Position numbers and translations under genes: made by a program | The notes under the pieces: generated by a model | The model's input: the letters and a program-made list of their open reading frames with translations, nothing else | The model's database searches: none | What the model was told of the DNA's origin: nothing | Shown: positions 40,410 to 51,369 of the stretch, piece by piece | Layout: each line of letters starts with the position of its first letter | Numbering within the stretch: position 1 is the stretch's first letter | Assembly (NCBI RefSeq): GCF_003863355.1 | Contig: NZ_QQWG01000008.1 | Location: forward strand, 124,001-188,000 | Origin: Ancylomarina euxina | GTDB lineage: Bacteria; Bacteroidota; Bacteroidia; Bacteroidales; Marinifilaceae | DNA: 64,000 nucleotides | Direction of reading: 5' to 3'

Positions 40410-41576
40410 TTATAAGTTATCATGTATAAAATCAGGTTTTGTTAACTCGATCTGATTTTTCACTGGATTCGCATATATTTCAAAGAAAATTTCCTTAAGC
40501 CTTTCATGATCAACATCAACAGTTCCCAATTTTTTATCCATATGTTTCAGGAACAATTCCTTTTCCTCATCCGTATATTTATCTTGATATTCGTCAGTCT
40601 TATTCAAAATATCAAAAGCAATATAGTTGTCCGGCCAAAGTTTGAAATTCTTATGAATCTTATAGTCAATCAAATCAGCCAAAGCTTTAAGCTTATCACG
40701 GCTATCATCCATTTCTTCTATCACATCAAGCATCTCCGAAATTGGCTTCCCAACTCGAAAATGAACGCGTCCCTTTTCATTAATTAGCCCCTTAAGCATG
40801 CTTAATAAATCATCCTTTGGAGTTTTCTTATAGCCCTCTTCCGTTTCTTTCAAGAAGCGTTCACGTGACTTTAAAGCATCACATGGCTCATACTCATACG
40901 AAATAGCAACAGGAACAATTCTTAAAGATTTAAAATGCTCAGAGAAGCTTTTATTACCACTCATCTGTAACATTTTTAATAAACTTTGTTGAGTTCTATC
41001 GTCACCATCCTTTGTTCTTCCCTCGCGCTGTGCTATCCAAACCGAAGATTTCTTCGTATTTATAGCATGGTCGATATATGATGAAAGATGATTTGAGTTT
41101 ACCAACATATCACGCACCGACGAATTTCGCTTGACAACAAAACTTTTATTAAGCTTTACCAAGTCGCTAATCCAGGGTTTGATCAATAAATTAGATCCGA
41201 TCGCAATTTCAGTTGTCGAAAAATTATTTCGATATAACAGAATATTCAGAAGAGCAGAATCTAGAATAATATCTCGGTGATCGGATATAAAAAGGTAACT
41301 CTCGTTATTATCCAATTTATCTAATCCTTCGATACTTATTCCTTTTGTCGTATTTTTTATAATATTATTCGCCAAGGGGACAATGAACATCGACTGAAAA
41401 TCGTCAACCGTTTTGACCTGTGACAAACTACCTTCAATTTTTTCTCGAGATAAATCGGGAAATAATTGTAAAGCAAATTTTAAAAAATCGTCATTATTAA
41501 TTAATCGTTCTATTACTTCCGGTACTTCGGAGTCGCAATAAGGACGTATATCATCATATTCTGATTCAGAAATCAT
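40410..41576 (-). CDS. 1-acyl-sn-glycerol-3-phosphate acyltransferase-like protein
   Basis: SDHRDIILDSALLN (HxxxxD) and AQREGRTKDGDD motifs of PlsC-type acyltransferases. Confidence 0.8.
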   Translation of the reverse strand: MISESEYDDIRPYCDSEVPEVIERLINNDDFLKFALQLFPDLSREKIEGSLSQVKTVDDFQSMFIVPLANNIIKNTTKGISIEGLDKLDNNESYLFISDHRDIILDSALLNILLYRNNFSTTEIAIGSNLLIKPWISDLVKLNKSFVVKRNSSVRDMLVNSNHLSSYIDHAINTKKSSVWIAQREGRTKDGDDRTQQSLLKMLQMSGNKSFSEHFKSLRIVPVAISYEYEPCDALKSRERFLKETEEGYKKTPKDDLLSMLKGLINEKGRVHFRVGKPISEMLDVIEEMDDSRDKLKALADLIDYKIHKNFKLWPDNYIAFDILNKTDEYQDKYTDEEKELFLKHMDKKLGTVDVDHERLKEIFFEIYANPVKNQIELTKPDFIHDNL

Positions 41577-41765
41577 TATCTAATCGGATTGGTTTTAAGG
41601 AACTGCAAAAATAAGTAAATAAAATGGATTATCTAAATAGTGATGCATGATACAAACTCATTTCTCTCTATATCAAACACTAAAATACAAAAGCAGTTGC
41701 TAAAACTTTTCATTTAGCAACTGCTTTCGAATATTTTAAGTGTTTAAACACTTATTGACTGTTCA

Positions 41766-43148
41766 TTACTTCCTTTTAAGGCTGGTTAAATCAATCAGGT
41801 CAGCAGGATTAATATTCGCGCCATTCTTCTTAATTTCAAAGTGCAAGTGTGGACCAGTAGAAATTCCTGATGTGCCTACAAAACCAATAACATCACCTTT
41901 TTTCACTTGCTCTCCTAACTCAACAGAATAAGCATCCAACTGAGAATAAAGGCTCGCAATATCCCCATCATGCTGGATAATGATAAAACGCCCATAGGCT
42001 TTACCTTCCACATGATTTGCCTGAAGCTTCTTTATTAATCCATCGGCAACGGCATAAATTGGAGTTCCTTTTGGAGCTGCAATATCAAGGCCCGCATGAA
42101 ACAACTTTTTTTTCTTAATTGGATGCATTCTTTCTCCATATGGCGACGAAATCCACACCTTTTCAGCTGGCTTTATTGGAGACGAAAAACTCTCCCTATT
42201 TGATGAAATATTCATCTCAGGATCATCTGCTTTAATTTCAGAATAATCAAAGCTCAACATCGAGATTATGAGAACTGGAAGTATAAGTATCAGCTTCAAA
42301 TGAGCCCATACTGATGTATTTGATTTTTTAATCATTTTTATACGTTTTAGAGTTAATGAAGATTTAAATGCACTTGTCAAGTTGAAGTTCATTCGACTTT
42401 CAATATGCTGAACCAAACACTTTTGGTAACTAATCTTGTTTGTATCATTGATGACACAGGCTTGATCAGCACAGTATTCGTGTACTTCGACTAAAGCATT
42501 TTTTACTAGATAGATAATAGGATTAAACCAGAAAAAGGCCTTGAGTAATTCTATTATAAGCAAATCGATACTATGCAACTGTTTTGAATGAATTGACTCG
42601 TGCAAAAGAATCTGCTTATTTTCTGTCTTCGAAAGAATTGACGGATTCCAAAAGACATAATTAAAGAAAGAATAAGGTGAGTGTGCTTGCTCTAAATAAA
42701 TCAAGTTCAAATCACCTTCTTTTTTTATTTCATTGGCTCGAATGATTTTAAAAATTGAAACTAAATTTAAAATGAATCGACCTAAAATTGTTAAAACACC
42801 AAGGCTATACAAAAGTGTCATCCAAAAACCAGAGTCAAAAATAATCTTCTGTGAAGAATCAGACTCTCCGATAATAAGTTGATCTTCGATAGAATTTTCA
42901 AATTCCCAAACAACCTGATTCACTTTAGCCAATTCCTCATGTTCAATCGTAAAACTAATTGAGGGTAGAACTAATGAAAACAGAATGGCCGTGAGTAAAT
43001 AAACGCGATTCCTCTTGACGTGTGTTTCCTTTGCTAATACAAGTTGATAAAAACCATAGAATATGGCAAGGTACAGGCCTGATTTGATCGAATATAGAAT
43101 AAAATCAATCATCAGGATTGGCTTTTTTGTTTTGAATTTGCTCTTCAA
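41766..43148 (-). CDS. M56 (BlaR1-like) membrane metallopeptidase fused to C-terminal M23 (LytM-type) endopeptidase domain
   Basis: M56: LLHESIHSKQLHSIDLL; M23: HAGLDIAAPKGTPIYAVADG ... STGPHLHFEI. Confidence 0.9.
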   Translation of the reverse strand: MKSKFKTKKPILMIDFILYSIKSGLYLAIFYGFYQLVLAKETHVKRNRVYLLTAILFSLVLPSISFTIEHEELAKVNQVVWEFENSIEDQLIIGESDSSQKIIFDSGFWMTLLYSLGVLTILGRFILNLVSIFKIIRANEIKKEGDLNLIYLEQAHSPYSFFNYVFWNPSILSKTENKQILLHESIHSKQLHSIDLLIIELLKAFFWFNPIIYLVKNALVEVHEYCADQACVINDTNKISYQKCLVQHIESRMNFNLTSAFKSSLTLKRIKMIKKSNTSVWAHLKLILILPVLIISMLSFDYSEIKADDPEMNISSNRESFSSPIKPAEKVWISSPYGERMHPIKKKKLFHAGLDIAAPKGTPIYAVADGLIKKLQANHVEGKAYGRFIIIQHDGDIASLYSQLDAYSVELGEQVKKGDVIGFVGTSGISTGPHLHFEIKKNGANINPADLIDLTSLKRK

Positions 43149-43491
43149 TTAAAGCTTTCATTTCTTCCAATTCACTTAAAGATAAATCTTGTTCTTTGGT
43201 GAAAAATGAAGCAAAACCTTTGGCTGAGTTATTAAAGAAACTTTTAATCATTCCTGACATAAACTCACGGGCGTAAACTTTTTTAGGCACAATAGGGAAA
43301 TACTGATTGGTTTTACCAAAGGTCTCAAATCCAATAAATCCCTTTTTAACCAGAATCCTAATCACAGTAGCAACCGTTGTATTAGCTGGTCGTGGTTCTG
43401 GGAATTCTGATACAATATCCTTAAGGAAAGCTTTTTCCAACTTCCATAGGTATTGCATAATTTGTTCTTCTGCTTTTGTCAATTCTTTCAT
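43105..43491 (-). CDS. BlaI/MecI/CopY family transcriptional regulator
   Basis: LTKAEEQIMQYLWKLEKAFLKDIVSEF, TTVATVIRILVKKGFI; overlaps the M56 gene. Confidence 0.93.
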   Translation of the reverse strand: MKELTKAEEQIMQYLWKLEKAFLKDIVSEFPEPRPANTTVATVIRILVKKGFIGFETFGKTNQYFPIVPKKVYAREFMSGMIKSFFNNSAKGFASFFTKEQDLSLSELEEMKALIEEQIQNKKANPDD

Positions 43492-43501
43492 AAGTCAAAC
43501 A

Positions 43502-43523
43502 TACGACTAAATATTTAGTCGTA
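43502..43523. promoter_or_regulatory. Perfect 22-nt palindrome, predicted BlaI-type operator
   Basis: TACGACTAAATATTTAGTCGTA immediately upstream of the BlaI-family gene. Confidence 0.8.
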
Positions 43524-43624
43524 CAACTATTTTTATAGTCAACTCATATTAAAATTTGTTAAAGCTCTTTTAATTCTATACAATAAATACGATATTGATA
43601 ACTCAAAAATCAAACACACATCCA

Positions 43625-44266
43625 ATGAAAAACTTAAGCCTCTCAATTATCCTTGCATTCCTAGTGAGTAGCTGTGCTAGCTCATATGTCTCTGATCAGA
43701 GTATCTCTCAACCCGAAAAAGCATATCATCATATTTTAGTCATGAGCTTATTCAACGATATCAACTTAAAAAAGTTTGATGAAGAAACCTATTATTCTTC
43801 TATTAAGGACTACTTCTATGATCTGAATAGAATTGATAATCACCCTCTACTCCAAAATTGCATAAAAGAATTCATGGCAAGTAACCGAACAATTGTTGTC
43901 CCCAACCACACATTATTCAAAGTAAATCAAGACATTAGTTATGAAGACTTTCTAGAAACAATCGATAAAAAAGATATTGATGCCATCTTGATAATCAACC
44001 AACAAAATTACTTCTACGAAAAAAAAGAGCGCATATTGGAAGATGGTGAAATTCGTGTTGATGAATCTCCAAATGCAGTTTTTAACACCTATCTGGTCGA
44101 TAGAAAAAATTTAGAAGCTGTATGGGTGAGTCGAATCTATTCAAGCGGTACATCCTGGGATTCACATGGCAGTATGTATAACAGCATGGGGCGCAAACTA
44201 ACTAAAAAGCTGATTAAATCGGGCTATATTAGGCCTCCATTTTATTCTCGTAATGTCAGTAGATAA
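43625..44266 (+). CDS. Hypothetical lipoprotein
   Basis: MKNLSLSIILAFLVSSCAS lipobox; clean ORF. Confidence 0.7.
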   Translation: MKNLSLSIILAFLVSSCASSYVSDQSISQPEKAYHHILVMSLFNDINLKKFDEETYYSSIKDYFYDLNRIDNHPLLQNCIKEFMASNRTIVVPNHTLFKVNQDISYEDFLETIDKKDIDAILIINQQNYFYEKKERILEDGEIRVDESPNAVFNTYLVDRKNLEAVWVSRIYSSGTSWDSHGSMYNSMGRKLTKKLIKSGYIRPPFYSRNVSR

Positions 44267-44270
44267 TATA

Positions 44271-44310
44271 AAAAAAGGGCTGTCGATTTGAATATCGACA
44301 GCCCTTTTAA
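44271..44310. terminator. Bidirectional intrinsic terminator (groEL / lipoprotein)
   Basis: AAAAGGGCTGTCGAT...ATCGACAGCCCTTTT. Confidence 0.88.
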
Positions 44311-44329
44311 AATTTATATGAATTCAGAT

Positions 44330-45973
<1,644 letters not shown>

Positions 45974-45996
45974 TTAAAATTTATGCTAGAAGTTTC

Positions 45997-46278
45997 TTAT
46001 AAAATATAAAGGATATTCTCTTGATCCATTAAAAAATAATCGACACCTTCAATTCGGATTTCTTCAATACCATATTTTTCACAATAGTAGACAGAATCAC
46101 CTACTGCAACTTCCATTTCTGCTTTAACCATAGATTTACCAACTAATACTACTTCTCCTCTTAGTGTTTTAGTTTCCGCAGTAATAGGAATAATAATTCC
46201 TCCTCTAGTTTCTTCTTCTTTTTGCTGTTTCTTTACTAATACTTTTCCAGCAAGTATGCGACCATTTAATTCTGCCAT
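45997..46278 (-). CDS. groES: Co-chaperonin GroES
   Basis: Hsp10 sequence ILAGKVLVKKQQKEEETRGGIIIP; immediately upstream of groEL. Confidence 0.95.
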   Translation of the reverse strand: MAELNGRILAGKVLVKKQQKEEETRGGIIIPITAETKTLRGEVVLVGKSMVKAEMEVAVGDSVYYCEKYGIEEIRIEGVDYFLMDQENILYIL

Positions 46279-46337
46279 TTTTCTCAATATTTAAATTTAT
46301 CTTTTTCTATTTAATTATATATATCAATATACATCCA

Positions 46338-46370
46338 AGATCATGTTGTTTAAAAAAAACAACATGATTT
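46338..46370. promoter_or_regulatory. 12-bp inverted repeat in groES leader region
   Basis: ATCATGTTGTTT-aaaaa-AAACAACATGAT, about 60 nt upstream of the groES start. Confidence 0.7.
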
Positions 46371-46575
46371 GCTTTCATAATCCATGCCAAACAGAAAGTC
46401 TTGTCATTTTTGCAGTACAAAGATTTATTCAAATTTGAATTTACATCTAAACAATCAATTTAGCAAAATCAAAAACTCACTCACAAAACACATCTCCCAC
46501 AAGATCAATAGAATACACATAAAACAAATTTAATATCACTTGAGATTCTTTAAAAATTCATTTTAATCAGGGTAT

Positions 46576-46612
46576 AAAAAAAGTGTCAGCATGAATGACA
46601 TACTGACACTTA
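46576..46612 (-). terminator. Intrinsic terminator after secG
   Basis: AAAAAAAGTGTCAG...CTGACACTT. Confidence 0.75.
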
Positions 46613-46638
46613 AATATCTTAGAAGATGTAATTTGAAA

Positions 46639-46986
46639 TTACTCTGCCTTTTCTGTTTCTTCCTCTTTAGCAGGAGCTTCAGTTGGGAAAACTGGTACTT
46701 CAGGAGCTGTTTCAGTTTCCTGTAATTGCTGCTCAATAGCCGACTTAGGAGCACCGTTGTTGCTACGATCGATAGTAGCAGCAGCACCCATACAAAGTAT
46801 AAAAAGACTTAATGCAAGCACCCAAGTTGCTTTTTCAAGAAAATCTGTTGTTTTCTTAACGCCCATAATCTGGTTAGAAGATGAGAAGTTAGAAGCTAAT
46901 CCGCCTCCTTTTGAGTTTTGTACCAAAACGATTAAAACCATTAGTACACAAACAATAAGGATCAATACTGAAATAAAGGTAAACAT
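46639..46986 (-). CDS. secG: Preprotein translocase subunit SecG
   Basis: VLIVLVQNSKGGGLASNFSSSNQIMGVKKTTDFLEKATW. Confidence 0.92.
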   Translation of the reverse strand: MFTFISVLILIVCVLMVLIVLVQNSKGGGLASNFSSSNQIMGVKKTTDFLEKATWVLALSLFILCMGAAATIDRSNNGAPKSAIEQQLQETETAPEVPVFPTEAPAKEEETEKAE

Positions 46987-46988
46987 AC

Positions 46989-48038
46989 TTATCTATTTTT
47001 TAATTTTTCTATTCTTTCCAATTGACTCGCAAAGTAAATATTTTTTTCGGGATTTTTCAACATTAATTTCTCATAAACGGCTTCTGCCTTTTCAAAAAGC
47101 TTTTGTTTAATATAAATTCCTGCTAAAGTCTCACTCATACAACCGACATCTTCTTTCAAACTCTCCTTTGAAACATCAATCTGATTTTCAGTCTTTTCAT
47201 CAGGTTTTGGTATGCGAGGTTTATTTTCTATAAAGTTGGAAATCAAGTCGGAATTCTTGTTTGATTTTTGTTTTTTAGGCGACTTTTTTTCTTCTGTTTC
47301 ATTTACAATTTGTACTGATTTTACATCCGAAGAAGCCAATTTAGTCATCCAATCCGAGAAAGAATGATTTTCCTCTGGCTCAGGCTGATCATCAACTGGC
47401 TTATCAACTGGCTTATCAACTGAATTTAAAACATATAAATTACCTCCAAAATCCATATCATAGATCTCAAATTCTAAGTTTAATAAATTTGAATTTGGTG
47501 ATTTCTTTACACTAGATTCAGATGTTAGATAGGTCTTATTTCCAAAGAGCGTTTCTTCTTGATTTTCGATAGAAAAACCCGTTTCCAAATCTACAAAATC
47601 AATAATTTCACCTTCTATTTCACCGAAAACTTCATTTTTCAGATTCGATTCAGGCAGGCCATTATGCAGAGAAGAAGTAATTAAAGCATCCGTCTCATTA
47701 TCATCCAAAGTAAATACCTCATCCTCCTTTTTTGACTCAACAATTGGAGTCTCATTTATAGGCGAATTAATTTCAGTTTGATCAAGTTTATAAATCGGAA
47801 ATTCCAACTTATCGTTTAAGTATAAATACAAACGACGACGATCTGGAATAAGTAGAGCTGAATTCTTTAGTTCTTGATTAAAACGAATACTCTTTTGTTG
47901 ATTTAATGTTTTAAGCAACAACAAATAGGGCGCTTGGTAAAATGGATATTCATCAATAAGAGCTTTCAACTCTTTATGACTATTCCCATCCATTTTGTGT
48001 GGATCTCTTAACCAAGTTTGCAACAATTCCTTGTTCAT
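46989..48038 (-). CDS. Hypothetical protein upstream of secG
   Basis: Acidic linker and C-terminal TPR-like motif LAGIYIKQKLFEKAEAVYEKLMLKNPEK. Confidence 0.65.
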   Translation of the reverse strand: MNKELLQTWLRDPHKMDGNSHKELKALIDEYPFYQAPYLLLLKTLNQQKSIRFNQELKNSALLIPDRRRLYLYLNDKLEFPIYKLDQTEINSPINETPIVESKKEDEVFTLDDNETDALITSSLHNGLPESNLKNEVFGEIEGEIIDFVDLETGFSIENQEETLFGNKTYLTSESSVKKSPNSNLLNLEFEIYDMDFGGNLYVLNSVDKPVDKPVDDQPEPEENHSFSDWMTKLASSDVKSVQIVNETEEKKSPKKQKSNKNSDLISNFIENKPRIPKPDEKTENQIDVSKESLKEDVGCMSETLAGIYIKQKLFEKAEAVYEKLMLKNPEKNIYFASQLERIEKLKNR

Positions 48039-48157
48039 TCTTTAATCATTTATTACTGCTCACCAATTGGGGATAATACAACATTAAAATCCCCATTTAT
48101 TTTGTTTTTTTGTTCAATGTTAAACTTAAGGAAAAATGAATTAATAATCCTCAACAA

Positions 48158-48670
48158 CTACCAGTTAACAACCGATTGGTTGTAGATATCATCAATAATT
48201 TTTTCCAGAATTTTCTCCACAAGTTCATTTTCAACATCACTCAATTGACTATTACTATCAAAGTCCTCGAATGCAGAAAAGCTCTTGTCAAAATCATTAT
48301 CAGGATCAATATCATTAGTAAACTTCACACGAATGGTAACTGTCAAACGGTTTGTTGCAGAAATATCATTACTGGTAACATCCATTGCTCTGGTTTGGTA
48401 ACCTGTAATCTCACCCGAGAAATTCAAGTGTCCTTCACCATCAACAATCTCATCAAGAGAGGTACGGCTACGGAATTTCTCTTTTAGATCTTCGGTAAAT
48501 TTATCACTCAAATTAGGATTTACAAGCGGGGCTCTATTCTGGAAAAACTGCACCGAAAAAGTTTTCACGTCTGGAGATAAAGTTCCTCCAGTAAATGAAT
48601 AACTCACCTTACATGCTGTAAAGGCTAAACCGATAATGATAATGAGTAATGCTGATTTGATCCAATTCAT
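48158..48670 (-). CDS. LptE family LPS-assembly lipoprotein
   Basis: Lipobox IGLAFTAC; KVSYSFTGGTLSPDVKTFSVQFFQNRAPLVNP typical of Bacteroidota LptE. Confidence 0.85.
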   Translation of the reverse strand: MNWIKSALLIIIIGLAFTACKVSYSFTGGTLSPDVKTFSVQFFQNRAPLVNPNLSDKFTEDLKEKFRSRTSLDEIVDGEGHLNFSGEITGYQTRAMDVTSNDISATNRLTVTIRVKFTNDIDPDNDFDKSFSAFEDFDSNSQLSDVENELVEKILEKIIDDIYNQSVVNW

Positions 48671-48742
48671 AATTCTAATTCTTACATATTCTATTTAAAA
48701 TCTGCCTCGGTAAATATACTTAAAAGCAGTCTTCCATTCGAT

Positions 48743-49984
48743 TTAATTAATGTCGTATTCCTTAATTTTTCGATAAAGGGTTCTTTCCGATATCCCTAAA
48801 TCCTGAGCCGCATGCTTTCTCTTTCCATTATGTCTGGCCAGAGCCTTACTAATCAGTTCTATTTCTTTATCTACGAGAGATAGAGATTCTTCAACAAACT
48901 CTTCGGTATCCTGAATATGAGGGATATCAGAATGCGAAACACTGGCTTTGCTTGGAGAGTAGCTCTGATGTGCAACAACATCCATCTCCTGATCTTCATG
49001 AAGCTTACGAATCAACATGGCCTTCTTTTGCTGTAAATCTTTTGCGTCACCATCTTTTTGCATTAAATCGAAAACCAATTTTTTAAGATCAGTCATATCT
49101 TTCTTCATATCGAAAAGAACTTGATATAAAATCTCTCTTTCCGAAGAAAAGCTTTTTTCTTCACTCTTATCTTTCTTATAAATAGCAGGCAACATTTGCT
49201 CATCACTTGTTGGCAAATAATTTTGCAATATTTCAGATGTGATCAAACGCTCTTTCTCAATAATTGAGATTTGTTCGGTTATATTCTTCAACTGACGAAT
49301 ATTTCCCGGCCATCTGTAGGCTTGAAGAAGTTGTTGAGCGCTTTCATTCAATCTTAAAGCTGGCATGCGGTATTTCTCGGCAAAATCCTGAGCAAATTTT
49401 CTAAACAGAAGATAAACATCTTCTCGACGCTCGCGCAATGCAGGCATTACAATAGGAACCGTGTTTAATCGATAAAATAAATCCTCTCTAAACTTTCCGT
49501 TCTTTACGGCTTTGGGGATATTTATATTTGTAGCAGCTACAACACGTACATTCGTTTTTAAGACCTTAGACGAACCCACTTTCATAAATTCCCCTGTCTC
49601 CAAAACACGCAATAACCTAACCTGTGTAGATAGAGGTAATTCGCCAATTTCATCCAAAAAGATGGTTCCATTATTAGCAACCTCGAAATAACCTTTTCGA
49701 TCAGATAAGGCACCTGTAAAAGCACCTTTTTCATGACCAAAAAGCTCTGAATCGATAGTTCCTTCCGGTATTGCACCGCAGTTAACGGCTATATATGAAG
49801 CATGTTTACGTGCACTAAATTGATGAATAATCTGGGGGAAGACCTCCTTACCTGTCCCACTCTCACCCGTAATAAGTACAGAAAGATCCGTTGGTGCCAC
49901 TTGCACAGCAATATCAATCGCTCGAGTTAGGGCATAAGTGTTCCCAATAATTCCAAAGCGTAATTTTATTTTTTGTACATCCAT
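48743..49984 (-). CDS. Sigma-54-dependent transcriptional activator without receiver domain
   Basis: AAA+ GESGTGKE, GAFTGA, C-terminal Fis HTH AAQDLGISERTLYRKIKEY. Confidence 0.93.
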   Translation of the reverse strand: MDVQKIKLRFGIIGNTYALTRAIDIAVQVAPTDLSVLITGESGTGKEVFPQIIHQFSARKHASYIAVNCGAIPEGTIDSELFGHEKGAFTGALSDRKGYFEVANNGTIFLDEIGELPLSTQVRLLRVLETGEFMKVGSSKVLKTNVRVVAATNINIPKAVKNGKFREDLFYRLNTVPIVMPALRERREDVYLLFRKFAQDFAEKYRMPALRLNESAQQLLQAYRWPGNIRQLKNITEQISIIEKERLITSEILQNYLPTSDEQMLPAIYKKDKSEEKSFSSEREILYQVLFDMKKDMTDLKKLVFDLMQKDGDAKDLQQKKAMLIRKLHEDQEMDVVAHQSYSPSKASVSHSDIPHIQDTEEFVEESLSLVDKEIELISKALARHNGKRKHAAQDLGISERTLYRKIKEYDIN

Positions 49985-50290
49985 TCTTTCAATATTGATA
50001 GAAATTTGATTTTAATATCAAGCTATTGGGGATCATATAATCCCAAATTAACTCTAAAAACCTGCAATTATTTCCGATTGCCTGACAAAATTACTACTTT
50101 TTAGATAGATTTCTAAAAATGCAGCTCCCATTCTTTGGTAAATAATGTTAATAATAAAGCTGAAATTTATTTATTCCAAAGGGAATTTTAAAAGGAAAGG
50201 AACTTCTTATCTTTACTCAATCAAAAATAAATGAAGAGATAGTCTCCTATCTAAAAATTGGAGACGCATATAAAACACAAATTTAACCAT

Positions 50291-51040
50291 ATGAAATTCA
50301 TAGGCATTATTCCAGCCCGCTACGCATCAACCCGTTTCCCGGGCAAACCTTTAGCCGATATTGATGGTAAACCCATGATTCAACGCGTTTACGAACAAGT
50401 TAAAATTGCGTTAGATGATGTGGTTGTGGCAACTGATGATAGTCGAATCGCTGAAGCTGTAAAGGCTTTCGGCGGCGAAGTTGTTATGACTTCAAGCGAG
50501 CACCAAAGTGGTACAGATAGAATTGCCGAAGCCATTGAAAAGATCGAAGCTGAAAACTCTGAGAACTATCAAGTGATTATTAATATACAAGGTGATGAAC
50601 CTTTTATTCAGCCTGAGCAAATTCTGGCTCTCAAGGATTGTTTCAAAACACCCTCAACACAAATTGCAACCCTGATAAAAGCCATTGAAAACTCCGAAGA
50701 GATATTCGATATGAATAAGGTAAAGGTTGTTGTTAGTAAAAGCCTTCGTGCACTTTATTTCAGTCGTTCACCTATTCCATTTTTGCGAGGAAGCGAAAAA
50801 GAAGATTGGATGAAGAAACAGACCTATTACAAACACATTGGCATGTATGCCTACCGCAGAGATACGCTAAACGAGATTACAAAGTTGCCACAAAGCTCAC
50901 TTGAAATTGCAGAATCACTTGAGCAATTAAGATGGCTCGAAAATGAATATGTCATCCAAACAGACATCACAAAACACGAATCGATAGGGATTGATACTCC
51001 AGAAGATTTGGAACGAGTGAAACAACTTGGCTTGTTATAA
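50291..51040 (+). CDS. kdsB: 3-deoxy-manno-octulosonate cytidylyltransferase
   Basis: IIPARYASTRFPGKPLADIDGKPMIQRVYEQ; true start MKFIG. Confidence 0.95.
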   Translation: MKFIGIIPARYASTRFPGKPLADIDGKPMIQRVYEQVKIALDDVVVATDDSRIAEAVKAFGGEVVMTSSEHQSGTDRIAEAIEKIEAENSENYQVIINIQGDEPFIQPEQILALKDCFKTPSTQIATLIKAIENSEEIFDMNKVKVVVSKSLRALYFSRSPIPFLRGSEKEDWMKKQTYYKHIGMYAYRRDTLNEITKLPQSSLEIAESLEQLRWLENEYVIQTDITKHESIGIDTPEDLERVKQLGLL

Positions 51041-51139
51041 AACATTGAAGAGTCTACTTAAAAAGTAGGCTCTTTTTTTATTTTGAAAAAAGTCAAAATA
51101 TATTACCTTCGCGGCCTTAAACATAGAATTAACGACTCA

Positions 51140-51226
51140 CTTACATCGAGTTTTTGTTTTGCAACATTTCACACCTTGAAATCCGAAACGCCAGTTTCGA
51201 AAAGAGTACAAAACAAAAGATGTAAG
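51140..51226 (+). ncRNA. Candidate structured leader RNA upstream of MATE gene
   Basis: Nested 8-bp (CTTACATC/GATGTAAG) and 10-bp (TTTTGTTTTG/CAAAACAAAA) perfect helices enclosing two hairpins (ATTTC-acacctt-GAAAT, CGAAAC-gcca-GTTTCG). Confidence 0.6.
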
Positions 51227-51369
51227 CCGGAGGAAAAGGTCTCGTTTTACTACCATTTTTTTTATTAATAATGTCTGTATTTCAATTATGAAATGCCTCA
51301 ATTTCGTGCGCACAACTGTCGCATAAGCTTGAGGTGATTTATTGTGATACGGATGTAAATTTTCAACTC

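Noticed and set aside
46338-46370. CIRCE/HrcA operator at groES
   Set aside because: Sequence does not match TTAGCACTC-N9-GAGTGCTAA; retained only as an unassigned inverted repeat.
51083-51268. 61-aa ORF between kdsB and MATE gene
   Set aside because: Overlaps the nested-helix leader structure; composition looks non-coding.
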